Notes: a model not told the origin generated them from the letters alone. A stretch of 64,000 nt of DNA from Pseudomonas sp. Irchel 3H7 (GCF_900187605.1 NZ_FYEA01000003.1:462925-526924); one strand, 5' to 3'. Counted from the stretch's first letter, positions 1 through 8,336 are shown. A program made the numbers and translations.

Positions 1-621
1 GTTAACCCCCGTTAACGTCGTACCTAACCCGGATAGCTGTAGCGCCCAGATGTAGTAGTCCATGCCCACGCCAGGGCTGTATTGCAGACCCGACAATGGT
101 GGATAGGCAACCCAACCGGTCTTGGCGAATTCGCCGACGCCCAGGGACAGGTTGATCAGCACAACGCCGGACACCAGCAGCCAGAAGCTCAGGGAGTTCA
201 GGAACGGGAACGCAACGTCACGCGCGCCGATCTGCAGCGGCACTGCAAGGTTCATCAGGCCGGTGAAGAATGGCATCGCCATGAAGATGATCATGATCAC
301 ACCGTGAGCGGTGAAGATCTGGTCATAGTGTTCAGGTGGCAGGTAGCCAGGCGAACCCTCGGTGGCCATGGCCAACTGGGTACGCATCATGATGGCGTCG
401 GCAAAGCCGCGCAGCAGCATGACCATGGCGACGATGATGTACATCACGCCGATTTTCTTGTGGTCGACCGAAGTCAGCCACTCGGTCCACAAGTACGTCC
501 ACTTCTTGAAGTAGGTGATTGCAGCGAACAGCGCCAGACCACCGAGGGCGATCATGGCGATGGTCACCATCACGATCGGCTCGTGGAATGGGACTGCTTC
601 CCAACTTAATTTACCAAACAT
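1..621 (-). CDS. cyoB: Cytochrome o ubiquinol oxidase subunit I, N-terminal 207 residues (partial)
   Basis: Heme-copper quinol oxidase catalytic subunit of the inner membrane, which oxidises ubiquinol and reduces O2 while pumping protons. Only the N-terminus is in the window; the gene runs off the left edge. The protein begins [12 protein letters not shown], and a long hydrophobic chain follows. His106, in the motif TAHGV, is at the position of the low-spin heme ligand in E. coli CyoB. The start lies 3 nt after the cyoA stop, so the two genes are co-transcribed and the cyoB ribosome binding site sits in the cyoA 3' end. cyoC, cyoD and cyoE are expected further left. Confidence 0.96.
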   Translation of the reverse strand, partial: MFGKLSWEAVPFHEPIVMVTIAMIALGGLALFAAITYFKKWTYLWTEWLTSVDHKKIGVMYIIVAMVMLLRGFADAIMMRTQLAMATEGSPGYLPPEHYDQIFTAHGVIMIIFMAMPFFTGLMNLAVPLQIGARDVAFPFLNSLSFWLLVSGVVLINLSLGVGEFAKTGWVAYPPLSGLQYSPGVGMDYYIWALQLSGLGTTLTGVN

Positions 622-624
622 CGT

Positions 625-1566
625 TTACTCCTCTGCCCCGGCAGCTGAATGCGAACTCGAGTCAATTTCCGTGGCCGCCACTTCTTTCTCTTTCTTCTCG
701 TGCTTCAGCGGCTTGCCCGGCTTCATACCTTCGTACTTGTCGACGATGATCTGGAACTGGTTCGGCGTGACCGAGGAGTAGAGCTCGACTGGGTTGTTCT
801 GGCTCGGTTTGGCAAGGGCCGCGTATTCAGCTTGATCAAGCTGTTTAGGTGACTTCTTGACTTCACTTACCCAGGCGTCGAAATCTTCCTGAGTGGTGGA
901 GATAGCTTTGAACTTCATGCCGGTGAAACCCGCGCCGCTGTAGTTGGCGGAGATACCGTCCATCTCAGCGTTGCGGTCAGCGATCAGGTGCAGTTTGGTC
1001 TGCATGCCCGCCATCGCGTAGATCTGGCCGCCCAGACCCGGGATGAAGAACGAGTTCATCACAGCGTCAGAGGTGATCTTGAAGTTGATTGGCGTGTGCG
1101 CCGGGAACACGATCTTGTTGACCGTGGCAATGCCTTGTTCCGGGTAGATGAACAGCCACTTCCAGTCCAGCGCAACGACTTCGATGGTCACTGGCTTGAC
1201 GTCGGATTGAATCGGACGATACGGGTCCAGTTCGTGGGTCGAAATGTAGGTGATGTAACCCAGGGCAATGATGATCAGGACCGGGATGGTCCAGACTGCC
1301 ACTTCGATTTTGGTCGAGTGCGACCATTTCGGGGTGTAGACGGCGTTCTTGTTCGACGCGCGGTACTTCCAGGCGAACAGGAAGGTCATGACGATAACCG
1401 GCACGACGACCAACAGCATCAGCAGGGTCGCGGTGATGATCAGGTTTCGCTGTTCCAGGCCAACCTGGCCCGTTGGATTGAGCAAGGTCATGTTGCAGCC
1501 TCCCAGCAACAACGTGCCGAGCAGCGGCACTAGGCCTAGTAATCTGGGGTACCTGTTTTTACTCAT
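625..1566 (-). CDS. cyoA: Cytochrome o ubiquinol oxidase subunit II
   Basis: Subunit II of the bo3-type quinol oxidase, an inner-membrane lipoprotein with a periplasmic cupredoxin-like domain. The chosen ATG gives a 313-residue protein whose signal peptide ends in the lipobox LLGGC (Cys24). A start 18 codons upstream is open but would spoil the signal peptide. A second hydrophobic segment lies near residues 45-65, then the periplasmic domain (roughly 110-220) and a charged, Lys/Glu-rich tail. It lacks the CuA ligand set of cytochrome c oxidases, as expected of a quinol oxidase. First gene of the cyo operon, read leftward into cyoB. Confidence 0.96.
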   Translation of the reverse strand: MSKNRYPRLLGLVPLLGTLLLGGCNMTLLNPTGQVGLEQRNLIITATLLMLLVVVPVIVMTFLFAWKYRASNKNAVYTPKWSHSTKIEVAVWTIPVLIIIALGYITYISTHELDPYRPIQSDVKPVTIEVVALDWKWLFIYPEQGIATVNKIVFPAHTPINFKITSDAVMNSFFIPGLGGQIYAMAGMQTKLHLIADRNAEMDGISANYSGAGFTGMKFKAISTTQEDFDAWVSEVKKSPKQLDQAEYAALAKPSQNNPVELYSSVTPNQFQIIVDKYEGMKPGKPLKHEKKEKEVAATEIDSSSHSAAGAEE

Positions 1567-1715
1567 CTCACGACCTCTAAAGCAGCTTGCGCAATGCAGT
1601 TGGGTTTTGATCGCCAACACTTCACCCTGCCAAGGGTTGGCATTTTCTTTGGATTGAATAAGGGCCGCCCGTCGCGCGTCAGACGCTCGACAAAACCTGG
1701 GACAGCGGTCAGTTC

Positions 1716-1826
1716 TTATTCGAATTCGTGGTCAAAGGCCTTGTTACAGACCAATTCCATTTGGTGCGGAAAGTTGGAAGGCACCGACACCTGGGTGTCT
1801 TGAAAGCCTTGCGACTCACTCGACAC
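1716..1826 (-). CDS. Possible 36-residue ORF in the cyo upstream region
   Basis: A GTG-started frame of 36 codons (VSSESQGFQDTQ... ending CNKAFDHEFE, then TAA). An AGGA lies 6 nt before the GTG and a stronger AAGGAGG lies about 15 nt before it. It sits about 150 nt ahead of cyoA on the same strand, so it could be a leader peptide or an independent small gene. It has one Cys, no membrane segment and a strongly acidic C-terminus. I do not recognise it. The ribosome binding site and ordinary amino-acid content are the only support; chance is a real alternative. Confidence 0.3.
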   Translation of the reverse strand: MSSESQGFQDTQVSVPSNFPHQMELVCNKAFDHEFE

Positions 1827-2321
1827 CCGACTTCCTGCTCGCCTCCTTAATAAAGGCTGAACAGTGCCGGGAATTCAGTGCGGGCGATTGTAGATAGGTA
1901 GCGCCCTATACACCATGTCTTATCCCGAAATAATTTTTATCCGTTCGAGCAACAATCCATCGCCATTTTTGCAAAAGTTCCGCATGTTATCGAAATAGAT
2001 TCTCAACAAAAACACCAAAAATTGTAGGTGTACCCGCGTCAGTTCAGACAGCTCTGATGGCTTTTTCCGAACGCTGAAACAGCGCAAGCCCCGATAACCC
2101 AAGGCTTTTGGCCATCTGCCAACGCTTGTTAAAACTGCCTGCTCTGGCACTCGCGTGCTAAAGCCGAAAAACCCCGAATCAGACCAATCCTTTTTTGTAA
2201 CAACGGCCGATTCCGCGTCACTGAGGAGCCCTGCGACACGGCGCGTGTGACAACATGTCGCACACTTGCCGCACCCTCCCTTGCCGTCCGTCACGGTGTT
2301 TTCACAAACACTCTGAAATGC
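1827..2321. other. AT-richer non-coding stretch upstream of cyo
   Basis: About 500 bases between dsbB and the cyo operon, clearly richer in A/T than the flanks. It should hold the cyo promoter. I see an inverted pair around a TATAGG-like hexamer near 1895-1912 and an imperfect palindrome (GTGTGAC...GTCGCACAC) near 2244-2264 that could bind a regulator. Neither matches a consensus I can name with confidence. A 142-codon open frame here (1920-2348, minus) has no recognisable family and runs through the terminator, so it is not called. Confidence 0.4.
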
Positions 2322-2361
2322 AAAACGCCCCGATTGGCTGATCCGCAAATCGGGGCGTTTT
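2322..2361 (-). terminator. Rho-independent terminator after dsbB
   Basis: Inverted repeat AAAACGCCCCGAT / ATCGGGGCGTTTT with a 14-nt loop, GC-rich stem and terminal T run, 30 nt past the dsbB stop. The symmetry means it could also act on rightward transcripts. Confidence 0.85.
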
Positions 2362-2391
2362 CTGTATCGGCCAGACTGCCGAATAGTTGAC

Positions 2392-2901
2392 TCAGCGCAG
2401 TGCTTTTCGGTTACGCGAGGTCAGCAGCGGCACCAGAATGACCACCAGCACGAACGCCAGCAGTGCCCATTGCGCCAGCGACAGACCGAGGATCGGCGGG
2501 TAAGGCGTGGAGCAGAAACCGTCGACCTGAAAGCCCAGCGGGAAGATTTTCGCCAATGGCAGATCATCGACAATCGGCTGCAGCACATCGATGCCGCAGC
2601 TCACCGCCGGATAGAACTGGGTGTACACGTGATGCCCGGCCACACCGGCCCCGGCAATCGCACAAAGCACCACCAGCACTTCAAACACGGTGATGCTGCG
2701 GCGCGTGCGCATGGCCGCGCCGATGAACGCGAACAGCGCGATCAGCAGCAACGCATAGCGCTGCAAGATGCACAGTGGGCACGGTGCTTCACCGAGCACG
2801 ATCTGCATGTACAGCGCACCACCGATCAGTGCCAGGCAGATAATGCCCAGCAGCACCAGAAAGCGCCGTTCACGTCCCAGTCGAATCGTTTCCTCGCTCA
2901 T
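2392..2901 (-). CDS. dsbB: Disulfide bond formation protein B
   Basis: Inner-membrane quinone reductase that reoxidises DsbA and passes electrons to the respiratory chain. The 169-residue protein has four hydrophobic segments and both cysteine pairs of the family: Cys41-X2-Cys44 in CPLCILQRY in the first periplasmic loop, and Cys102 and Cys130 in the second. It lies next to the cyo oxidase operon, which uses the same quinol pool. The spacing (over 800 nt to cyoA and an intervening terminator) says it is a separate transcript. Pseudomonads carry more than one DsbB paralogue; which one this is cannot be settled here. Confidence 0.93.
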   Translation of the reverse strand: MSEETIRLGRERRFLVLLGIICLALIGGALYMQIVLGEAPCPLCILQRYALLLIALFAFIGAAMRTRRSITVFEVLVVLCAIAGAGVAGHHVYTQFYPAVSCGIDVLQPIVDDLPLAKIFPLGFQVDGFCSTPYPPILGLSLAQWALLAFVLVVILVPLLTSRNRKALR

Positions 2902-2926
2902 CGCGTTTCCCTTGTAAGTCCATGGT

Positions 2927-3487
2927 TCAGCTGGCCGGCGGCTGCGCGTGCAGTTGCGCCATCAAGCTGATGTTGTCTTCGATATGCCAATTGGCCGCGA
3001 TGCGACCGTTATCAATCTGATAGATATCGGTTGCCCGGAAGTCTACACGCTGGCCCTGCCCTTTGAGAGCCTTGAACGTACCGCTGAAGTGCCCGCGAAA
3101 GTGCAGGTGCACTACCACGCGATCACCGGCGATGATCATTTGCTCGATGTCGCAACTCAAGTCCGGCACCGCCGTGCGAAAGAACTTCGACGCCAGCAAC
3201 GGCCCGGTCGGCCCCTGCACCCGGCCCTCGGGTGGCGTCTGGTCGACAAACTGCGGCGACAACGCCGCCGTGGCCAGCGCCTCCTCACCGGAATTCCAGA
3301 AACTGCCATAACGCCGCGCGGCTAATTCCATGGCTTCGACCTGCGCCTTGGGCAGGCTCTGATCGACGATCAGGGTCTGCGGTTTTATCAAGGCAGATTC
3401 GGCAGAAGCAAACGGGCTGGCCAGCAACGCGGCCGAAAGACCGATGGATGCAAAACTGAAACGACGAGCGAAGGCGAAGTGCGACAT
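2927..3487 (-). CDS. Exported SnoaL/NTF2-like protein (ester cyclase family)
   Basis: 186 residues starting MSHFAFARRF, with a signal peptide and probable cleavage after the ASA near residue 29. The mature part (about residues 50-180) has the look of the SnoaL/NTF2 fold, an alpha-beta barrel used by polyketide cyclases and many proteins of unknown role. It includes the stretch DRVVVHLHFRGHFSG and ends with DNGRIAANWHIED, the usual family C-terminal strand. No substrate can be assigned. It is 25 nt upstream of dsbB on the same strand and may share its transcript. Annotating it as a cyclase would be a guess; 'SnoaL-like, exported' is what the sequence supports. Confidence 0.75.
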   Translation of the reverse strand: MSHFAFARRFSFASIGLSAALLASPFASAESALIKPQTLIVDQSLPKAQVEAMELAARRYGSFWNSGEEALATAALSPQFVDQTPPEGRVQGPTGPLLASKFFRTAVPDLSCDIEQMIIAGDRVVVHLHFRGHFSGTFKALKGQGQRVDFRATDIYQIDNGRIAANWHIEDNISLMAQLHAQPPAS

Positions 3488-3611
3488 GGGGCGATCCTGA
3501 TCATGTAAACGAACGAGCGCCTATCATCAGCATCGGGGAATAAACGATAAACCGGTTAAGAAACGATTAACCTTTAAACACTTTTTAAGAATCAGCACCG
3601 CGTAACGGCCT

Positions 3612-3684
3612 TCGCGAGCAGGCTCGCTCCCACATTGGATCTGCGTCAAACACAAATCCCCTGTGGGAGCGAGCCTGCTCGCGA
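3612..3684. repeat. REP pair (REPIN), GCGAGC family
   Basis: Two inverted copies of the REP core TTCGCGAGCAGGCTCGCTCC / GGAGCGAGCCTGCTCGCGAA with CCCACA tails, separated by about 30 nt. The same family occurs at 11761, 52836, 55284 and 59312. Confidence 0.9.
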
Positions 3685-3706
3685 ATGAAGGCAACCCGGT
3701 TTCAGA

Positions 3707-4888
3707 TCACTCCAAAGCCGCTGCAGGCCCGAAGAACTCATAACGGCTCTGCTGCTCCGGTACACCCAGCGCTTTCAAATGCCGCTTGATCGCCGCCATA
3801 AAACCCTTCGGCCCGAGGAAGTAAGCATCCACATCACGCTGAGCCGGCAACCACTCGCCCAGCAACGCCTGATCCAGCATCCCGACCTTGTCCGCCGCTG
3901 GGCTGACACCGTCATCTTCGGCATAGCAGTAAAAACGTTTGAGTTGCGGATGGCGCGCCGCCAGCTCATCAATCCAGTCACGGAACGCATGCACGCTGCC
4001 ATTACGCGCGCAGTGGATAAAATGCACCGGCCGCTCGGTTTCCAGCGCCGCTTCGAGCATCGCCAGAGTCGGCGTAATGCCGACGCCACCGCTGATCAGC
4101 ACCAGTGGCTTGTCACTTGCAGCCAAGGTGAACTCACCCGATGGCGGGAACAACTGAATGCTCGCGCCGACCTGCAGTTGATCGTGCAAGTGATTGGACG
4201 CACGGCCACCCGGTTCGCGTTTGACGCTGATGCGGTACTGACCGTTGTTGGCCAGTGCCGACAACGAATAATTGCGGCGGATTTCTTCACCGTCGAGGAT
4301 CAGCTTCATGCCGATGTACTGACCCGGTTCGGCCGCGAGGATCGGGCCTTTATCAGCAGGTTCGAAGTAGAACGAAATGATCTCCGCGCTCTCCTCGACC
4401 TTGGCCGCGACGATGAACTCGCGCGCACCACGCCAGCCGCCAAAGGCGTGTTCTTTCTGGTCGTAGATGGCGGTTTCGGCGCCGATCAGAATGTCCGCCA
4501 ACTGGCCGTACGCCGCGCCCCAGGCACTCATCACTTCCGGTGTGGCGATCTCTTCGCCGAGCACTTCGGAAATCGCCCGAAGCAGGCAGGCACCGACAAT
4601 CGGGTAGTGCTCCGGAAGGATCTGCAGGGCGACGTGCTTGTTGATGATTTTCGCCACCAGATCGCCCAACTGGTCGAGCTGATCGATGTGCCGCGCGTAC
4701 ATCAATACGCCGTTAGCCAAGGCGCGGGGCTGGTCACCGCTGGCCTGGTGCGCCTGGTTGAACAGCGGGCGAACTTCCGGGTATTCAGAGAGCATCATGC
4801 GGTAGAAGTGCGTGATCAGCGCTTCACCGCCGCTTTCCAGCAGAGGCACGGTGGATTTGACGATGGCACGATCCTGGACGCTAAGCAT
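3707..4888 (-). CDS. hmp: Flavohemoprotein, nitric oxide dioxygenase
   Basis: Converts NO and O2 to nitrate using NAD(P)H; the main aerobic NO detoxification enzyme, cytoplasmic. At 393 residues it matches the family length. The globin domain (1-140) has the B10 Tyr29 and proximal His85 (INKHVALQI). The ferredoxin-reductase part (150-393) has the FAD motif RRNYSLS and the NAD site GGVGITPTLAML. It is divergent from norR; the 164-nt gap holds a sigma54-type promoter and three NorR sites, so expression should be switched on by NO. The orthologue is called fhp in P. aeruginosa. Confidence 0.96.
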   Translation of the reverse strand: MLSVQDRAIVKSTVPLLESGGEALITHFYRMMLSEYPEVRPLFNQAHQASGDQPRALANGVLMYARHIDQLDQLGDLVAKIINKHVALQILPEHYPIVGACLLRAISEVLGEEIATPEVMSAWGAAYGQLADILIGAETAIYDQKEHAFGGWRGAREFIVAAKVEESAEIISFYFEPADKGPILAAEPGQYIGMKLILDGEEIRRNYSLSALANNGQYRISVKREPGGRASNHLHDQLQVGASIQLFPPSGEFTLAASDKPLVLISGGVGITPTLAMLEAALETERPVHFIHCARNGSVHAFRDWIDELAARHPQLKRFYCYAEDDGVSPAADKVGMLDQALLGEWLPAQRDVDAYFLGPKGFMAAIKRHLKALGVPEQQSRYEFFGPAAALE

Positions 4889-4930
4889 AAGGTTGACTCC
4901 TGAGCTTCTTGGAAAAGTTACCTAAGAGTT

Positions 4931-4946
4931 ATCAGTATTCATGCCA
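4931..4946 (-). promoter_or_regulatory. Candidate sigma54 (-24/-12) promoter of hmp
   Basis: Read on the minus strand the sequence is TGGCATGAATACTGAT. The -24 part (TGGCA) is a good match; the -12 part has GA in place of the usual GC. The predicted transcript would start about 30 nt before hmp. Support comes from position and from the sigma54 activator encoded divergently. Confidence 0.55.
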
Positions 4947-4987
4947 ACTTTTTTATTCATATAAATCAATAGCTTGAGATTTAAGTA

Positions 4988-5043
4988 GTCATAAAGACTC
5001 AGAGCACCTTATAGTCATCCGGACTACATCTTGTCTCTTTGAC
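4988..5043. promoter_or_regulatory. Three NorR enhancer sites (GT-N7-AC)
   Basis: GTCATAAAGAC at 4988-4998, GTCATCCGGAC at 5014-5024 and GTCTCTTTGAC at 5033-5043 all fit GT-N7-AC, the NorR consensus, and all have GTC-N5-GAC. Three sites are the arrangement known for E. coli norVW. They lie 40-110 bp upstream of the hmp -24/-12 element. The third ends 9 nt before the norR start codon, where it would also block norR expression. Confidence 0.8.
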
Positions 5044-5052
5044 TACAAGACC

Positions 5053-6612
5053 ATGACCGCCAAATCCCTGCTCACCGCCCTGCTGCCTCTCGTCTCCGAC
5101 CTGTCTCGCGAACTGCCCGAGGGCGAGCGCTACCGACGCCTGCTCGAAGCCATGCGCGCCTTGCTGCCCTGCGATGCGGCGGCGTTGTTGCGCCTCGACG
5201 GGGAAGCACTGGTGCCGCTGGCGGTGGACGGCTTGAGCACCGACACCCTTGGCCGGCGCTTCAAAGTCAGTGAGCATCCGCGCTTCGAGATTCTGCTGAG
5301 CGGTGCCGGCCCCACGCGGTTCGCCGCCGACAGCGACTTGCCCGATCCTTACGACGGTTTGGTCGACGGCCTCGACGAACACCTCGAAGTTCACGATTGC
5401 CTCGGCTGTCCTTTATTTGTCGATGAAAAACTCTGGGGGTTGATCACCCTCGACGCCCTCGACCCCGAGCGTTTCGAACCGATCGAACTCGACGCCCTGC
5501 AAGCTTTCGCCAGCCTCGCCTCGGCCACGGTCAACGCCGCCGAACGCATTCAACGCCTGGCCAATCGCGCAGAAGACGAACATCAGCGCGCCGAGGTTTA
5601 TCGCCAGGCCAGCGGCCAGCAAAACCGCGAGATGATCGGCCAGAGCAAGGCGCTGAAAAAACTGGTTGAGGAAATCAATCTGGTCGGCGGCAGCGATCTG
5701 ACCGTGTTGATCACCGGCGAAACCGGCGTCGGCAAAGAACTGGTCGCCCAAGCGATCCACGCCGCCTCACCGCGCGCCGACAAACCGATCATCAGCCTCA
5801 ACTGCGCCGCGTTGCCGGATACGCTGGTAGAAAGCGAACTGTTCGGCCACGTGCGCGGCGCCTTCACCGGCGCCACCAGTGACCGGCGCGGCAAGTTCGA
5901 ACTGGCCAATGGCGGCACGCTGTTTCTCGATGAAGTCGGTGAGTTGTCGCTGACCGTGCAGGCCAAGTTGTTGCGCGTGTTGCAGAGTGGTCAATTGCAG
6001 CGTTTGGGGTCGGATAAGGAGCATCAGGTCGATGTGCGCCTGATTGCCGCGACCAACCGCGACCTGGCGGAAGAAGTGCGCAGTGGTCGCTATCGTGCCG
6101 ACTTCTACCATCGCCTGAGTGTGTACCCGCTGCGCGTGCCGGCGCTGCGTGATCGTGGTCGCGATGTGTTGTTGCTCAGCGGTTTTTTCCTCGAACAGAA
6201 TCGCTCGCGCATGGGCCTCAACAGCCTGCGCCTGAACAGCGACGCCCAGGAAGCACTGCTCGCCTACACTTGGCCGGGCAACGTGCGCGAGCTGGAACAC
6301 TTGATCGGACGCAGTGCGCTGAAAGCGTTGGGCAACTGCAAGGTGCGGCCGAAGATCCTCAGTTTGAGCGCGGCGGATCTGGATTTACCGCGTGAGGTTG
6401 TGGATAACTCGGTTGAGTCTGTTGTTGGTGCGGTGACCGAGATGCCGTTGATCAGTGGGGATTTGCGCAGTGCGACCGAGCAGTATCAGCGGAGGTTGAT
6501 CAGTGCGGCGCTGGAACGCAATCAGGATAACTGGGCGAGTGCGGCGCGGGAGTTGGGGCTGGATCGGGCGAATCTTGGGCGGATGGCCAAGCGGTTGGGG
6601 ATGAAGAGCTAA
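5053..6612 (+). CDS. norR: NO-responsive sigma54-dependent activator NorR
   Basis: Enhancer-binding protein that senses NO through a non-heme iron in its GAF domain and then activates sigma54 RNA polymerase. 519 residues: GAF domain 20-165, AAA+ domain about 190-415 with Walker A GETGVGKE and the sigma54-contact loop GAFTGA, and a Fis-type helix-turn-helix at the C-terminus (DNWASAARELGLDRANLGRM). The ATG used has almost no Shine-Dalgarno, and the third NorR site sits where one would be expected, which suggests autorepression and weak translation. Target: the divergent hmp gene. The P. aeruginosa orthologue is also called FhpR. Confidence 0.93.
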   Translation: MTAKSLLTALLPLVSDLSRELPEGERYRRLLEAMRALLPCDAAALLRLDGEALVPLAVDGLSTDTLGRRFKVSEHPRFEILLSGAGPTRFAADSDLPDPYDGLVDGLDEHLEVHDCLGCPLFVDEKLWGLITLDALDPERFEPIELDALQAFASLASATVNAAERIQRLANRAEDEHQRAEVYRQASGQQNREMIGQSKALKKLVEEINLVGGSDLTVLITGETGVGKELVAQAIHAASPRADKPIISLNCAALPDTLVESELFGHVRGAFTGATSDRRGKFELANGGTLFLDEVGELSLTVQAKLLRVLQSGQLQRLGSDKEHQVDVRLIAATNRDLAEEVRSGRYRADFYHRLSVYPLRVPALRDRGRDVLLLSGFFLEQNRSRMGLNSLRLNSDAQEALLAYTWPGNVRELEHLIGRSALKALGNCKVRPKILSLSAADLDLPREVVDNSVESVVGAVTEMPLISGDLRSATEQYQRRLISAALERNQDNWASAARELGLDRANLGRMAKRLGMKS

Positions 6613-6616
6613 AAGC

Positions 6617-6795
6617 ACACCCTCACCCTAGCCCTCTCCCTGAGGGAGAGGGCTAGGGTGAGGTGTCTTGCGCCATACGCCGACCTGAAACATCGAGTCG
6701 ATTATGGATTCGGCAGAGCAGGTTCAGGTCGGTGAATTACTACAATATTCCCCGATCGGCCCCCTCTCCCTCTGGGAGAGGGGGCCGATCGGGCG
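6617..6795. repeat. Dispersed palindromic element, copy A
   Basis: Bounded by a perfect 21-bp stem (6621-6641 with 6643-6663, core CCCTCTCCCTGAGGGAGAGG) and a second 20-bp stem (6751-6770 with 6774-6793). The middle contains TACGCCGACCTGAAAC and CGAGTCGA, also found in copies at 12501 and 19433. Non-coding. The first hairpin may also slow transcription leaving norR. Confidence 0.8.
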
Positions 6796-6939
6796 GCGTT
6801 CCGATGAGGGGCTTTGGCTTTTGATCTGCACGCCACCCGACAACTAACCTAAAGCCCAACCTTTTGACGCCGATAACCCGGCATCAATAGTTTCTGGCGA
6901 TTTCCACCCTCGCCCACCACCTTTCCACAGAAGGTTCAT

Positions 6940-7842
6940 ATGTCCTCCACCAAAGCCCGCGCAGATTCACTTTCGCTTCTGCTGTTTACCTTGCGCAGCG
7001 GCAAGTTGATGGCGATCAACCTGCTGAAAGTCAGTGAAATCATCCCCTGCCCGCCGCTGACCAAGCTGCCGGAATCGCACCCGCACGTGAAAGGCATCGC
7101 CACGTTGCGCGGCGCCTCGCTGTCGGTCATCGACCTCAGCCGCGCCATCGGTGAACGTCCGCTGGAAGACCCGAACGGCGGCTGCCTGATCGTCACCGAC
7201 GTCAGCCGCTCGAAACAGGGCCTGCACGTGCAGGCTGTGAGCAAAATCGTTCACTGCCTGACCACCGACATCAAACCGCCGCCGTTCGGTTCCGGCGGTT
7301 CGCGCGCCTACATCACCGGCGTGACCTCGGTGGACGGCACGCTGGTGCAGGTGCTCGACATCGAAAAGGTTATCCACAGCATCGCCCCGGCACAGATCGA
7401 AATGGCCCCGACCGACCTGACCATGGAAGACGCCGAAGTGCTCGGCAATGCGCGGATTCTGGTGGTCGACGACAGCCAGGTGGCGCTGCAGCAATCGGTG
7501 CACACCCTGCGCAACCTCGGCCTGCAATGCCACACCGCACGCAGTGCCAAGGAAGCCATTGACTGCCTGCTCGACCTGCAAGGCACCGCGCAGCAAATCA
7601 ACCTGATCGTCTCCGACATCGAAATGTCCGAGATGGACGGCTACGCCTTCACCCGCACCCTGCGTGAAACGCCGGACTTCGCCCATCTGTACGTGCTGCT
7701 GCACACCTCGCTCGACAGCGCAATGAACAGCGAGAAAGCGCGCCTGGCCGGGGCGAACGGCGTGCTGACCAAGTTCTCCTCGCCGGAACTGACCCACTGC
7801 CTGATCGAAGCGGCCAAACACGTCGCGGCACACGGGCACTGA
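6940..7842 (+). CDS. cheV: Chemotaxis coupling protein CheV (CheW-receiver fusion)
   Basis: Couples chemoreceptors to CheA and adapts the array through phosphorylation of its receiver domain. 300 residues: CheW-like domain 12-160 and receiver domain 173-295 with VVDDSQ as acidic pocket and Asp226 (SDIEMSEMDGY) as phosphate acceptor. The usual conserved Lys lies in VLTKFSSPE. AGAAGG sits 5 nt before the ATG. No other chemotaxis gene is nearby, so it is a stand-alone adaptor. Pseudomonads have several CheV paralogues; which receptor it serves is unknown. Confidence 0.92.
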   Translation: MSSTKARADSLSLLLFTLRSGKLMAINLLKVSEIIPCPPLTKLPESHPHVKGIATLRGASLSVIDLSRAIGERPLEDPNGGCLIVTDVSRSKQGLHVQAVSKIVHCLTTDIKPPPFGSGGSRAYITGVTSVDGTLVQVLDIEKVIHSIAPAQIEMAPTDLTMEDAEVLGNARILVVDDSQVALQQSVHTLRNLGLQCHTARSAKEAIDCLLDLQGTAQQINLIVSDIEMSEMDGYAFTRTLRETPDFAHLYVLLHTSLDSAMNSEKARLAGANGVLTKFSSPELTHCLIEAAKHVAAHGH

Positions 7843-7845
7843 GTC

Positions 7846-8328
7846 TTGGTCGAGACGTATTGTTTTTTGATGCGGCGCGACCTCGGTAAGGACGCGCCGG
7901 ATGCGTCTTGGCCACAGGACATTGAACTGCGCACGTACTCCGTCGAACTGGCGGCGGACGTGCATCATTTGATGCAACTGGGCTACCGCGAAGGCGGCGG
8001 CCGAGTGCCGGCGCTGGACGCTTGGCAGCAGCAATTCGAGAGCAATCCTGAATACGATCCGTCGTTGTGCTTTATTGCCCACGATGGCGACGGCGTGGTC
8101 GGTGTGGCGCAATGCTGGACCAGCGCCTATATCAAAAATCTGGTGGTGCATCCGCGCATGCAGGGCCGAGGACTGGGTCGGGCGTTGTTGCTCCATGCAT
8201 TCAAGGTGTTTCAGCAACGGCGCGAAGGGTTTGTAGATCTGAAGGTGCTGGAGGACAACCATCGCGCGCAGCGGTTGTATGAAGGTGCCGGGATGTATGT
8301 GGTCCGCCGGGAACGGGTGCCGGACTGA
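7846..8328 (+). CDS. GNAT family N-acetyltransferase
   Basis: Predicted acetyl-CoA-dependent N-acetyltransferase of unknown substrate. The 160-residue frame has the acetyl-CoA motif VHPRMQGRGLGRALL (motif A, R/Q-X2-G-X-G) at about 105-120 and the following VLEDNHRAQRLYEGAGM, typical of motif B. The start is uncertain: TTG at 7846, only 3 nt after cheV, or the in-frame ATG at 7870. Neither has a good ribosome binding site, so translational coupling to cheV is likely. Confidence 0.85.
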   Translation: MVETYCFLMRRDLGKDAPDASWPQDIELRTYSVELAADVHHLMQLGYREGGGRVPALDAWQQQFESNPEYDPSLCFIAHDGDGVVGVAQCWTSAYIKNLVVHPRMQGRGLGRALLLHAFKVFQQRREGFVDLKVLEDNHRAQRLYEGAGMYVVRRERVPD

Positions 8329-8336
8329 TTAAAGTC

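Noticed and set aside
1920..2348. 142-codon minus-strand frame with Cys-rich start (GGCGKCATCC)
   Set aside because: It runs through the dsbB terminator, sits in an A/T-rich promoter region, has no ribosome site I can see and no family resemblance.
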